Part shown: positions 48,360 to 60,338 of the stretch, piece by piece
Layout: every line of letters starts with the position of its first letter
How positions within the stretch are numbered: the stretch's first letter is position 1
Assembly (NCBI GenBank): GCA_000469685.2
Contig: LS997565.1
Coordinates: forward strand, 23,885,272 to 23,949,271
Length of the DNA stretch: 64,000 nucleotides
DNA from: Haemonchus contortus
Lineage: Eukaryota > Nematoda > Chromadorea > Rhabditida > Trichostrongylidae
Direction: 5' to 3'
Position numbers and translations under genes: made by a program
The notes under the pieces: model-generated
What the model was told of the DNA's origin: nothing
Database searches by the model: none
The model's input: only the letters and a program-made list of their open reading frames with translations

Positions 48360-48860
48360 CATGGAGGAAGTAGAGGAAGTCAAGTAGCTTCCTCTACGAT
48401 CGACGATGCTCCAAGGCGCTGAAAGCAAAGGTGTGATAAAGTAGTGAGGTCCACGATGCGGCAGCGAGTGCTTGCCCGTAAATTATGATCATGAAGACTA
48501 CTTCGTTCCACTGAAATGAAGATGTTCGAGTGGGCCTGCTTTAGGAATCAACCGGACCGGGGCGTTCATGCAGGACGGAACGAGAACACCAGGGCGATCA
48601 TGCAAACAGCCCCTGTCCAGCTGAAGATGTGGGAGCAGCGACTGCGATGGTGGTATGAGCACATGCTGCAAAGACCAGCAGACCATATGCAACCGCGAAG
48701 AAGGGATGGAGGGACATAATCAAGAAGGGTCTCTCCGAAACCAAGGTAATGGCAGAAGATGCCATAGATAGAGAGAAGTGGTTACACCTCACTAACCCCC
48801 TCTGGAAGTGGCAGAAGATGTACCACCAGAGGGCCCTGCGACAGAATTAACAATAGGGAA
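48360..48860 (+). pseudogene. RTE-type LINE, C-terminal remnant
   Basis: Plus-strand pieces read SKALKAKV, KMFEWACFRN, RAIMQTAPVQLKMWEQRLRW and HMLQRPADHMQP, then after a stop GLSETKVMAEDAIDREKW. This is the usual RTE ORF2 C-terminal order with zinc-knuckle-free tail. The RT domain is absent here. An A-rich end follows at about 48855-48880. Confidence 0.78.
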
Positions 48861-49494
48861 AAGAAGAAGAAAACAAATCACAGTGGAAATGGTTGTCGAG
48901 GGATGACATTCACTCGCTCTTTCAGCTATAATGTATTCCACTGACAAGCTTCCAACTTTCTGAAAGCAATTCACCTACCCCGATTGTCCACTGCCGTTTT
49001 AGCTTGATCAAATACTCTACTCGAAACAGGTTAGTTAGTTGACCATCGCTGCGCTCTAGCTCTTGCCGGTAGATACATATGCAGAGCGCAATGATTTCCA
49101 TTTCTACAAGTTCCACCCTAAGCGTATCTCCATGTGGAGGTTTGGTAAAAAGATAAGATCGGACATGCACGCTGGTGAGTCAGTTGGACGAGTTTTCTGC
49201 TACTCTACTTCACTTCGAGCGAAGGTTCATCGCTAACTTGAGTACCTTAAGTTCCTTGATCCTGAAATGGTGTCTCCTGAAAACTCGAGCGCTGTGATGC
49301 CCGTTCCTTAGCGTGAAGGAAAGGTGCTGTCAAGAATTTTATGTCCCATAAAGTGGCAATACTACCGTGAGAACACGGCAAAGCCCCTTACGAGGTTTCC
49401 GAGTAAAAGAAATTCAGGAAAAGCAGGCTCTTCCAGAGAAGGCTTTGAGTTTAGCTATCTATTACATTGTGCGGACTACTAAACGGGTATGGGC
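48861..49494. other. Intergenic, nothing recognised
   Basis: Short frames only, with no recognisable domain or repeat, between the RTE remnant and the family B MITE. Confidence 0.45.
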
Positions 49495-49735
49495 ACATTC
49501 ACCCAGAACTGAATGGACGCGGCAAACCGCGCGGCGAAATAAGTGGTGATTAAAACGGTTGGCGCCCATTATTGGGGCTGGGATACTAGTAGATTGGATA
49601 AGTAGGGCGAGCTAATGCTACTTATCTACCCCACTTCAAATTTGTGCCCGATGACAGGCGCCAGAATCGTTTCAGTCACCACGAATTTCGCCGCGCGGTT
49701 TGCCGCGTCCATTCAGTTTTGGGTGAATATTCCGG
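49495..49735. repeat. MITE family B, copy 2
   Basis: The arms CGCGGCAAACCGCGCGGCGA and TCGCCGCGCGGTTTGCCGCG are inverted, and the outer ends (TTCACCCAGAACTGAATGGA and CCATTCAGTTTTGGGTGAAT) also pair. The layout is the same as the copy at 18920-19200. It lies 150 bases upstream of the SAC3-like gene and may sit in its promoter region. Confidence 0.7.
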
Positions 49736-49888
49736 CCCCCCCTACTAAACCAAGGGATTTTCAGTGGTTACGGTAGCCGCCAAGGGTACGTGCGGGTTAC
49801 GGACACTATCATTTATTTGACGACTGCTTTTAACATTTTCGCTAACAAGTATGTCGTAATTGTTTGTTCTTGTCGTCGTTTTTGAAGA

Positions 49889-50878
49889 ATGTGCTGCACC
49901 TCTCATAGTGTTGTGGGTAGATGTATGACAATGTGTCCGGAAGCTGAAATTAAATTCCGTCTTGCCAATAACATGGTCCACGCTTTGGAGAAACTCGATG
50001 GTACTTCCGAAAGGTCTAGAGATATTCGGCAAAGAATGGTGAAGGAGTACACACGACCAGCAGCTGGCTCCGATCATCTGAATCCGGATATCCTTCGACC
50101 TCCTAGAATACTCCTTTTAACCGTCCGTTACCTCTTGGGTATCTACGAAAGTGAAAAGCTAAAGCAGTTCAATTCCGTGTATTCGTTTGTTTGTGATCGC
50201 TTCCGTGCTGTTCGGCAAGATATGATTCTTCAAAACGTCTATGCAGCAGAAACGTTGTTTCTTCTTGACGAAATGATACCTTTCTACTTGGAAACCGATT
50301 ATAAATGCCAAACGGAAAAGTGTGAAGCTTACGATTGGAAACTTCATTCCACTCAACTAGAGGAGTGCCTTTCGAGGTGGACAGAAGCGGCAGCCATTGT
50401 AAAACATGAATGTGTGAGTAGTCGCACTTTATGTGCCTATATCCTTCATGGTATCTCAAATCCGACATCACTGCTAGACCTCTATGCTTGGAAGAGCTAC
50501 CTCAGTCGTGACGTATTCCGTATCCTCCGCGACATCATCATCGCCTTTCGCAGCAACAACTACATCAGATTCTTCCGTCGGCTGGCAGAGTTGCCTTCCG
50601 ACGTCGTAACTGTCGCAGCTGTAGAGGCAGTACGTATGCTGCGGCTCCGAGCGCTGCGGACGATCTCCACTGCTTACAAATCCCCCGGTCTCAAGATTTC
50701 GAAAAACGTCTTAGCAAGATGGCTTCATTATGATGACATTTCCGATTTGCTTTCTTGTTTTGGAATTCCATGCTCAGATTCTATTCAAATTTCGTCTATA
50801 GTTGTAAATAATGCTCTAAGTGATGACGCCAAAAGGCTGATGTCCGTGATGTATTTTCAAAACTTGAATACGTGTTGA
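49889..50878 (+). CDS. SAC3/GANP-domain protein, SAC3D1-like, single exon
   Basis: An uninterrupted 329-codon frame from ATG 49889. It opens with the family signature GRCMTMCPEAEIKFR at residues about 11-25, continues RMVKEYTRPAAG, RPPRILLLTVRYLLGIY, FVCDRFRAVRQDMILQN and ends in a winged-helix-like segment (SKNVLARWLHYDDISDLLSC). The family includes Sac3/GANP scaffolds of the TREX-2 mRNA-export complex and the shorter SAC3D1/SHD1 implicated at the centrosome; the length points to the latter. No introns are present, in contrast to the multi-exon neighbour. A poly(A) signal AATAAA is at 50918, and PWP1 starts 64 bases after the stop, suggesting co-transcription. The exact cellular role is inferred from the family only. 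Confidence 0.88.
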   Translation: MCCTSHSVVGRCMTMCPEAEIKFRLANNMVHALEKLDGTSERSRDIRQRMVKEYTRPAAGSDHLNPDILRPPRILLLTVRYLLGIYESEKLKQFNSVYSFVCDRFRAVRQDMILQNVYAAETLFLLDEMIPFYLETDYKCQTEKCEAYDWKLHSTQLEECLSRWTEAAAIVKHECVSSRTLCAYILHGISNPTSLLDLYAWKSYLSRDVFRILRDIIIAFRSNNYIRFFRRLAELPSDVVTVAAVEAVRMLRLRALRTISTAYKSPGLKISKNVLARWLHYDDISDLLSCFGIPCSDSIQISSIVVNNALSDDAKRLMSVMYFQNLNTC

Positions 50879-50942
50879 AACTGACCGCTTCTGGTACTCA
50901 TTGATATGGTTTCATGCAATAAACGCGATTTCCAGTGGCATC
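50879..50942 (+). promoter_or_regulatory. Possible operon junction: poly(A) signal and splice acceptor between two genes
   Basis: Within 64 bases there is AATAAA (50918-50923) and GATTTCCAG ending at 50935, eight bases before the PWP1 start. In nematode operons a 3'-end signal of the upstream gene followed by an acceptor for spliced leader addition is the expected arrangement. The AG lies only 12 bases after AATAAA, shorter than typical spacing, so the two events might coincide as in SL1-type operons. Sequence-only inference. Confidence 0.5.
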
Positions 50943-53900
50943 ATGAATGGAGTAATTATGATTTCTGACATCGCCTGGATTCAAAGAGGAGTGGCTAAGA
51001 AAACTCCAGACAAAGTCAAGCTAAACGAAGCGCAAATGAGGCAGCTCATAGAAGGTTCGTTGTTTCGTTTTCTCCAACGACGCGTATATATCTTACGTTG
51101 TTGTACGGGAAGCACTGTTAGGCAGTGACTTCAGTAGTATTTTGTTGATCGTTTTTAATTTTTTTGGCAAGCCTGTTGTTCTCGAGTAAGTGAGCTTTGT
51201 TTTATTTGACTGACTTCCGAGCCTGCCTTGTGAAAGCATTTTAGCTGCTGTTCGACACCACCACCATTCTAGCATAGGCACTTTCCATTTAAGACGAGAT
51301 CGCGTTAGGCCATTGCGAATGTTTCAAAAATGACAGTTCCATATCATCGGACGTTGTGCTTAGACACCTGTAAAAATACTGTATTTAGGAAGTGCTCCTG
51401 ACACATCAGATGTGGAGAGCGATAACGACGGTGAGGCTGAAGCCAAGGTTTATAAATCAAGCATCCATTATAGTTCACAACTTGTTGTTGTTTCTCTTCT
51501 ATTTTCTTCATCTTCTTTCTCTTCTCTATCTTGTTTTTGTCTATTCATTGAATGTAAGTGGTGTTTTTATTTCGCCCCTATATCGGTTCTAACATAACTC
51601 AAAATCTCATTGAAACTGATTTTAGCGTGAACCAGGTGTTCGTGGATCCGCAGCGAATGATGGTACGGATAACTGCGAAGAAACAGAAATGGCCGAGACA
51701 AAAGAAGAGGATGAGGCAAAGCCTGAGAGCGGGTAGGCCTTTTTGTAATTTTGGAACGCCCCTACCATCAACGTTAATCAAATATACTTTCTGTGGTTCA
51801 TTTTGCCCATTCTCAGCAGTATAGGTCACGATAAGGTTCCTGTTTCCAGAATGAGAGGGATTGCTATGTATGCATCAAATGCTGATGATCCGTATGTAAC
51901 GCTACACGTTGATAGTGATGAAGAGGAGAAGGAAGAAATTGAAGTGAACCCCGACGACAATTTAGTAGTGCTGGCGAAAATTGATAGGGTGGGTATTGGC
52001 TATTACGAATGTTTTGCCTGCAGGTTCGCACTTTTCGGTGCTCTAGGTCTTTCAGTTCATACTGCTACAGAGAAAAATTCTATCTCCTGCTGCTTTTGCA
52101 GCCATGACCCTTCCTCGAGTACAATTTTTGCAAAACGGGGTTTTCGGTGTATCAGCAGATAGTGCATGTGATCTGCTGTTATTTATCTCAAGTTGCAGCC
52201 CGTTTCTTCCTTTTTGAATTGATCTGACTTCGTTAATTAATGAGACTTTTTTGTTCCCAACTTCTCTAGAGAACCAGGCATCGTTTCTCATTTTTCTTAT
52301 ATTATAAAAGTCATTTTTAACATGTAAATTTTACTATTCAGGACAACTATACTTTGGATGTTTTCCTGTATAATGAAGAGAACGAGGACTGGTATTGTCA
52401 TCACGATTATATTCTAGATGCACCCCCTCTATGTCTTGAACCAATTCAACATGACCCTGGAAACGATGAAACTGGGAAGGTAAGCTGTGATGGGTGGTTA
52501 TGTTTTGTACATAATTATCAAGAGAGATATGACTCACCGCAGGCAGGGATTACTGTAATGCACGGCTCACAATGAGATGTACGTTCTGTGGCAAATTTTT
52601 CCATTATTGCATTAGGTTTCTTGTTCCACTGCGTCTCAGCGGCAATATTGATCTTGAAAGCAGATGGAAGGAGTGGATTTGAGCAAAGGAAGTGGGATGA
52701 ATCGAAATTTCGCTCAGTTTTTTGCTGAAAAATAGAGCAAAAGTTGATCCTGGAATCACTACTGATGAGTAAATAGAGCTGAGGGAATCCAAACTCTCCT
52801 AAGAACTTTCGATCAGTAGTATCATGAATTAGTCGTAGCTCTTCCTGTTAAAGATATGATCCTTACATATTTCTCTGTTTTATCGGAATGAAGTTTCTAA
52901 CGTTGAAACTTTCAAAACAATTTGAATTTTCATCCGTAAGTTTCAAAAACGAAACAGTCTTCTTGATAATTCCAACTTAAGCTAGTTTTAAGAACTGAAC
53001 CAAGGTCTTTTTACGTCAGTCCTTTCCTTTAGATGCAGAAGCTGAAACGTATACTGTTAGTGACGTCTTCGCAGTTTGCTAAAAGTAGTATTTTTGAATA
53101 ACGACTGCAGGCCACTGGTAGTTAAAGAATGGATGTTTTCTATGAGTGGGAGTTGCAGACCTGGTCTTGAATTTGGCACAAGTTTCAAGTAGAATTTTAT
53201 ATCAGAAGATGTTCTAGTAGAAGCATGATCGTAGTAGAGAAAGCTGTTCTCGTAGGGGCAGATCTGCATTGTTTTGTATTCGGGCTCGTTACTATCAGTA
53301 TTGGCGGGTGTGAATTCAGTGCACAGCAGCTTAATGCTTTTTTCCGAGAATTTCAACTATTTTACGAATTGGCTCTCAGTTATACCAACTGATGATCGGG
53401 CTTAATCTAATTTTGATTCACTCGCCTATGGAAGCAGAGGGCCCCGATGAATATTTTTACGCTCAAACCTCAACTTTTCATAGTTATAGGGTAATCTTAT
53501 ATCTGTCGGTACAATGGAACCTGTGATCAACATATGGGATCTAGATATAATGAACTCTGTTGAACCAGTTGTATCCCTAGGATCCAAGAGTAAAGGTAAT
53601 GCTGCTGTTCTTCTGCCTAGTCCGGGATTTTTCTGCTCCGCTAACTTTGTTTGTATATCTGTTTCGGTAGGCCGGAGAAGGAAACGCGACGGAAGTCAAC
53701 AAGGGCACTCAGATGCTGTTCTTGGACTTGCATGGAATAGGATCACAACCCATGTTCTTGCGAGTGGAGGTAATGGAAGTTTTTTCTAATATCAAATGTA
53801 GGTCTTGCGAGCACTGCGATCCATTCTACTTGATGTATGCTGCGCCTCTCCAACATTCAACAAAAAAAATGTGACTTCGCGGATGAAGTAGTTTTGCAGT

Positions 53901-56900
53901 AGCAACATCAATCTTTGATCCTATCTTTTTTAATATTCACATCTTGCATGCCAATTTCAACCCTATTCATCGGGTCCAATGAGCGGCCAGCTCCACTTAA
54001 AACAGCAGTCACGTAAGCGTCTGCTGTGAAGCACATACATATATTTTGAGTAGAACCAGGATGTTTGCTGTTTCAATTAGCTTTGAGCTATTCCTTGTTC
54101 TATGGAAATATTCAGGTGCCGACAAACAAATTGTTTTGTGGGATTTGGACGAAGCCAAGGCAGCTCAAGTAATCCCGGAGCGCGATGGGGAGGTACAACT
54201 AACATGTCATTGTTTGATAATAGTTTGACATCGATTGCGCTTAAAATGTTGTTAAGTTTGCATTTTTAAAGGTACAAGCTCTTTCATGGCATCCAGCCGA
54301 AGCATCTTTCATACTCGCGGGTACTCTTGGTGGAACTGTAGAAGTTATTGATTGCCGAGAAAACACTGGCTCGTCCTCAGCTATCTGGAATCTTGGCGCT
54401 CAGGTGGAGCAAGTGAGTTCTTTGCAGACGTTCTCTTATACGAATATACTAGAATTGTGAATTGTGAACAAATAAAGTTGCAAATAATAATCCCAAAGAA
54501 AATATGCGACTCTAAACAGCATCTATTCGTTCTGGTTCTCGTAGGAAGCTCTATATTTTATCCGTAAATTAGTATCCGGCATAATACTTTCTCTGAGGGC
54601 CGAATTCGCTAAGGGTTGATTTTCAAATTGAATAAGGTCGACTGATATTCTATGAGTGATTTGTTGTCTCGAATAAGTTTAATTTAAAACACTTCTATCC
54701 CATCTACATTCATATGGGAATAACTCGAACAAACTGAAAGAAGTTCAACTGATGTACTTCTATTTTTTTAAACAAACAATAGAAACAGCTGTAGCCATAA
54801 AACAGTGTCTGATTTTCTCTACGGCAGCTATCGTGTATTTCCGAAAATCTTGTTTCTACACAGCTAGATCTCAATACATCGAAAAAGCTGCCTCTTAATG
54901 ACTGACACTTTGCATGGTAGTTTCGTTGCGTAATATTTGGTCAAAGTTTTGAATCTCCTTGTATTCTTCAGTTTTCAGGTGAGGTGGAACCATTTCAATC
55001 CGTTCTCGGCTTTCGTTGCAACAGATGACGGTACGTTTATATTTTCTATGGTGGTTGATAGAATATAAGTGGGCAAGGTGCGAACAGAATTTATCAAAAC
55101 AATCTCAGCTGCTCAGTTCGGTGCATATTCATTTTCCTGTTCCAAGCGATTTCCCATTTATTTTTGATGTAGAAAAGGGTCTCTTCATTTGGTGGTTTCA
55201 ACATATGTATGTGCCTAGATCTAATTTCAATGTATGTTCTAGTTGTATTTCCTCATCAATATAAGGTTTGGTTCATTGGTGAGTGGCTGACTGCCTGAAG
55301 GATAGGTTTTACGCTCTTGTATGGGCCCTGCGTTAGCCTTAACAATTCAGCTTTTCAAAGATTTTTTTCCATTAACCCATTGAAGACCATCGCGTTTGGC
55401 GGGGAAAGCGCCGCGAGGAACCGGTGCGCTTTTCGTCCACTCGCGACTGCAGCCCATATGTGGACTACATGGTCCAGAATAACCATTTTTGAAGTTTTTC
55501 GGAATGTTCCTTCAAATGCCCACGATCTGGTAAGAATGCCCACGTTGAGTGATTATTGATCTTTACTATAGAGCTGGCACTCGGTCTAGTGGTCATTCAA
55601 TTATAAGTTCAATCATTATCAGAAATCGTTTCTGGGAGCTTTTACGAGCTTTGCATTTGGTAGATAATAGGGAAATGCTTATGGGAACAGTCTTTTCGAA
55701 ATATCTCATTTTTTGAAGTTGTTCAACGAACGAAGAATTCACCACAGATAATGTACTCCCTCAAAAAAACGCCTTTAAAATTGCAAAATCAGAAGTTTTC
55801 CTTTAACTACGCATTATGTAGTTTCATGAGCTGGTTCAATGTTTAGAGAAGAATGATCGTTGAAAAGTGGAAATATAATTGAATAAATCAAAGAATACAG
55901 CTGCAGTCCACATGTGGACTGCATGGTCGTCAAAGGTTAGTACTCCATCAGAATCGCCACATGTTTTTTTGTTACTGAAATGCGGTTGCTCAACCATCGT
56001 TGTTCACAGCTACTGCTGCGAGTGGTTGGACTAGATTCAGCTTCTCCTTGCGGATGGATTGCAAAACAGGTCAAACCCTATGTCGATATCTGCACAAGCT
56101 TACTCAGCCCTTTGAGGTCGCTGGGTTGATTTTCAGTTCGACGAAGAGGTAGAAGTGTTAACATCTTCCTTGGTTTTTTTTATTGCTGGGCTGGCTTACA
56201 TTACGAAGATGGGGGGTGTAGGGGGTGGGTAAGTATTGCGCTATTCCGCAGAAACCGGGTTTTCGAGTTTTCGGCCGAACTTTTAGTTGTATTGTATGAT
56301 TATGTATTCGAGCTGCGGACGCTTTTGCCGCGTGTCGGACGGAGCACGCAATGAAGAGGGAAATTTGTATCTTCGGAAAAGCCACCGTAATTTCTTGGAA
56401 CGATTGTCGCGTGTGCGTGCACGCGATCTTGGAAATCGGGGTACATAGTCCGTCGCCTGGCTTTGACAGGCCAAGATTCGAAGATGGGGGGTCCTTACGC
56501 GGTGGGCGTTGTTCAAACACCGCAAGCAGGTGACACAGTTCTATAGCAAACATGGCACCTTTTCGAAACAAGTTTATCGACTCTTCTACCATTAATCCTT
56601 TATCCCGTCTATGGTGACAATAAGAGGATGAAGTCTTTGGCGTAAACCAATCCCGTTTTGGGATTCAGCCCGCGTTTGACTCCCATTCAGAATCGTAATG
56701 GTGCGCAAACATGGTGGTCAGGTGTTTAGGTAGGAACATTCACTTCCGAAAACCGCACCCGATCTATGGTTATCAAAGAACACCAAAGCAAGGCTGCACG
56801 AAAGTCGGAGCGCAGGATGGCCCTGGCCTGTGAAGGCGTCATGGTGGGCTTTGAAAACATCAGCACGGGACTCTTTGACAGTCGACATCAGACTATAGCG

Positions 56901-57899
56901 TTGAGTACCTTCGTTTTGATGACAACGCCGGTTGTCGATCATTCAGCACAAGTCGGCGGTAGATTATATTTGTCGAGCTTTTATCGATTTCCGGAGAGCT
57001 GGCCGCATTGATACCAGTGCACCACAAGTGCTTTGCAAATGCTAACTTCGACAACACTTGAAATAGTTTTCGCCCGCTTGAGTCCTGGAGGAGTTGGCAT
57101 GCTTGCCGAAAATAGATCTACTGTTAGTTACAGCTGAGGAAGTGTTGGACAAAACATTTGGGTATGATTGCTTATGCTCAGACAAAAAAAGAAACGAATT
57201 CGAAGGGGCAGACCAATCGCTCACTGATATTATATTTCGAGACCCTAACCCTTTTCTATTAGTTTCCATGTTCGGTCTTCTTGAGACCTGGGCATGTCAC
57301 ATAATGTTTATACACTGTTTTGCCGTACAGGTTTGTTATGATGAAACCGCTTTATTAGGTCGACGTTTCGAACAACTCGTCGTCTTCAAGGACCTGAAAG
57401 TAGTTCGGAGCTCCTGACCTGACCTAATAAAGCGGTTTCATCATAACAAACCTGTACGGCGAAACAGTGTATAAACCTTTTCTATACATCTCAATTTACT
57501 AGATCTTGCATAGGAACCCTTCGCCACATCGATATGAGGAAACCTGGAGAAATACTTTGGGAAGGACATGCCCATGACGGCAGTGTTGGAGGATTGACCC
57601 TCTCTGCCACTGTGCGCGGTCTATTAGTCACGGTTGGTCATGACCAGGTATGCATTTGGCTTCTTTTTTTACCGCTTTCCTCTCTGTAGCGTTATTTTTA
57701 GATGTTGTGCGTTTGGAAGGTGCAAGACGACGGATCTATTGCAAAAGTACATTCCGAAATGCAACACGTCGGTCCATTACATGCCGCCCAATTCAATCCA
57801 GACGTGGCCACGGTGTGTTGTATTGGAGGCTCATTGAACGACCTAGTTAAATTGGTTGATGTCGGTAAGAAAGAAAGCGTTTTGAAAGCTTTTTCTTGA
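50943..57899 (+). CDS. PWP1 homologue, WD-repeat ribosome-biogenesis protein
   Basis: Twelve exons: 50943-51054, 51389-51447, 51626-51732, 51817-51988, 52342-52479, 53490-53595, 53671-53769, 54116-54192, 54272-54412, 54979-55030, 57514-57647 and 57702-57899. All phases agree, giving 464 residues (human PWP1 about 500). The start MNGVIMISDIAWIQRGVAKK, then TPDKVKL, matches the PWP1 N-terminus. An acidic stretch (DVESDNDGEAEAK, then AETKEEDEAKPES) follows, then NADDPYVTLH and CHHDYILDAPPLCLEPI. WD repeats run from residue about 230 to 455: GHSDAVLGLAWN, ADKQIVLWDLDEA, QALSWHPAEASFILAGTLGG, VRWNHFNPFSAFVATDDG, RGLLVTVGHDQMLCVWKV and HAAQFNPDVATVCCIGGS. PWP1 is nucleolar and acts in rRNA transcription and large-subunit assembly. 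Exon 4 could start at 51820 instead. Intron 10 is 2.5 kb and repeat-rich. It probably shares a transcript with the SAC3-like gene. Confidence 0.94.
55903..55922. repeat. Perfect 20-base palindrome
   Basis: GCAGTCCACATGTGGACTGC equals its own reverse complement. A related imperfect copy (GCAGCCCATATGTGGACTAC) lies about 450 bases upstream in the same intron. Confidence 0.95.
57306..57476. repeat. Fold-back MITE with 56-base arms
   Basis: The left arm 57306-57361 and the right arm 57421-57476 are inverted repeats with one mismatch (starting GTTTATACACTGTTTTGCCG, ending CGGCGAAACAGTGTATAAAC). The loop is 59 bases. It lies 37 bases upstream of PWP1 exon 11, so an RNA hairpin could form in intron 10 close to the acceptor. 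Confidence 0.9.
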
Positions 57900-59819
57900 G
57901 CCTAATGTGTAGTGCCCTAAAGGCGCTATTGGTAAAACGGTCATAAACTACTCCATAGCTGTACAGTCAAATTCAAAAGCTCAGGCATATTCTTAGGAAT
58001 AGTCTGGTTTGTTGAGGTACTTATAGAATTTTGATGCACTGTTACTGATTTAGTTGTTTTGCTATTCTATGGTTGGGCAGCGTATCCTGCATTGTTATTC
58101 TTGCTTCTGTTTTTCTGTTAAGACTATATAAAATTTGAATACTGGGTTATTATTCCGTTTATGAATATGAAACACAATCAACTAACATTACACTATGAAT
58201 AAAAAAAACAAAAAAAAACCAAAGAATTTGGGTCTTTCCTACTATGTTGCCCTTGCTACCAAAAATGAAGGGTGATGAGGGTTTCAGTGGTTGGGCCTTG
58301 AAAGCCACAGACATAGCCAACCATGTACTGGAAAACGTTTTGCCTGGAATTCTTAAGAGGAGGGTCACTTTGCGTTGATTAATCTCCATTAGGATATTCC
58401 TCGAATTTGGGAAAGGGGACCTATAGTCTACCAAGGCTTAATTTACCTGTTTCTTTCGAAGGCCTTTTCGTCTATTTAAAGAGCAGTTATCATGGGCAAT
58501 TCGTCTTGGCTGAATTTCTATCATTCTCTTTTCAAGGTCGTTGATGTATCTGTCCTGCTTGACGGTCGACATTCTCAGTTGACTGATGTGTGCTGCTATG
58601 TAGGACGCAAACTGGAACTTCAGGCTACGTATTGGTCCCTGGTGACGTAAAGAAAGTCGAATCTTCAGGCTGCATAAAGATTGATGCTAGCTCATAATCT
58701 TGATTGGAAAAGGAAACAGTGGGGCATAGCGATGGGGTGCAGCCAGCGGATGTGGGAACGGAGGTTTGCAAACGTCATTTGTGAAAAGAAAGTGCAAGGA
58801 ACTCGCTGCCAGTTGCGAATATTTTGAATTAATGCCGCATACAGACCAGTCAGTAGAAAAGCATAATCAGGGTTTAAGAAGGGTCATATTGGAGGGATAT
58901 TGGAAAATGGCCAGTTGGGCGTCGTCGCCGTCGTCGTCGTCCACTAGACCGTCGAGTCGCTTCAAAACTCAGAGCTCTACACCTTTATACTTTCAGTTGG
59001 TTGGAAATGGCCCGATGTTGTTCAGTAATACTGTAGTGCTGAAAAAAAAAGAGCGGAAAGTCGTAAGATACTCAGAAATCATGGTAATTTGGCTCATGGC
59101 TTTCATGGTAATTTATTTTCAGCTCTGTACGAGCTACATCGATGAAAGGAAGAGGATTGTCTGCAGGACAATATACCCGGAAACACCCCCACTGCGAGGC
59201 TAATTAGTACCCTCATAAGGGGACTTCTCTGACTGAGGTGGGCGCTTTCAAGAAGAACTGGTACCTTATTGCGCTCTTCCTATGCCGTCTTTACGCGACA
59301 GATAGATAACGCCTACACAATCGCAAAGGTTTTTTGTCATCGCATAATCTGAAGAGCCAGTATGATAGTGAATTATGTTCTTTATGCCAAATGGTCGTCG
59401 ACTACTCAGTGCAGTCAGAGTATTCCTTCGAAATGGACCACAGAAATGGTAAATCGAAAAGGATGGAGAGAGGTAGAGATTCGACGCCAACGACAGAAAC
59501 CCATCGAAATAATGATGTAGAGGCTAATCGCAAAATTATCATCACGAGTCTTTCTAAACTCTGAAATGTACTGATATCCCCAGGAAACAAATAAAAAGGA
59601 GTGTTTATCTAGAATTATCCGGTCAGGAAATGCGTTACACCTACGTTTCACATGATCAAAAAAGTCTGGTTACGGTATCTATTGAAATTCATCAGAATTC
59701 TCGACCAGGAATAAGCATGACTCACACTTCCAGAGAAGAATATGTTCTGACTTCGTAAGAGCTCCTACTAGGTCAACGGCAAGGTAACGAGTAGTGGTGT
59801 GAGTACTGTACTAATTCGA
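57900..59819. other. Intergenic downstream of PWP1
   Basis: A candidate poly(A) signal (AATAAAAAAAAC) is at 58198. An open frame at 58766-59203 (145 codons, with a GTC/CGT triplet run and a hydrophobic segment MVIWLMAFMVIYFQL) is unrecognised and lacks an ATG at its start. No other features are seen. Confidence 0.45.
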
Positions 59820-60338
59820 GGTTAAAGGCACGTCCACGATAAAAATGGCCTATGAGATATACCGTTAGGGTAAATCTATCGCCTTCTCGTATACCATATG
59901 TGGCGCTGCCAGGTCTGAAAAAGGCCTAGACAGGGCGTTATAGAGACCTAAAAATTGTCCCGTGTGTATGCGCGGACGAGTTTCACCGGCATTGTAGAGG
60001 CTGCACCGATCACAAAGGAAAGGTGTAGGAAGTTCTCACAATCTGTCATGACTCATAGCGATGGTGGAAGACAATTCTGGAACGTTTTGGCTTGATGTAG
60101 TCAACCCTTTGCGCTATTAAAACAGCAGAAATCTCGTCTGATACCTCTTCCACCTTATTTCACTCATGGAAATCTCGTCCAACCTCTATTTTCCCTTCTC
60201 ATAAGGAGCCATATTTTCCTCAGAATCGGCGAATTTCCTCTCTCCCTTCAACATTGATGCACTATTCCCAGCAAGTACTTCCGCCTTCCGAAGTAAAAAG
60301 GTTACCTCAAAAGTATCGTGGATTGCGCCTTTGACCTT
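59820..60338. repeat. MITE family A, copy 4
   Basis: The left end AGGTTAAAGGCACGTCCACG and the right end TATCGTGGATTGCGCCTTTG pair as degenerate inverted repeats. The interior holds CCCTTTGCGCTATTAAAACA followed by GAAATCTCGTCTGATACCTC, as in the copies at 3.7 and 4.7 kb. Confidence 0.6.

Larger units (their letters stand above)
55031..57513. other. PWP1 intron 10, repeat-rich
   Basis: The intron is ten times longer than the gene's median intron. It contains a perfect 20-base palindrome at 55903-55922 with a degenerate copy near 55449, a 435-base open frame on the minus strand at 56158-56592, and the fold-back element at 57306-57476. Exons 10 and 11 join in phase 1 across it. No other host exon was recognised. 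Confidence 0.7.
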
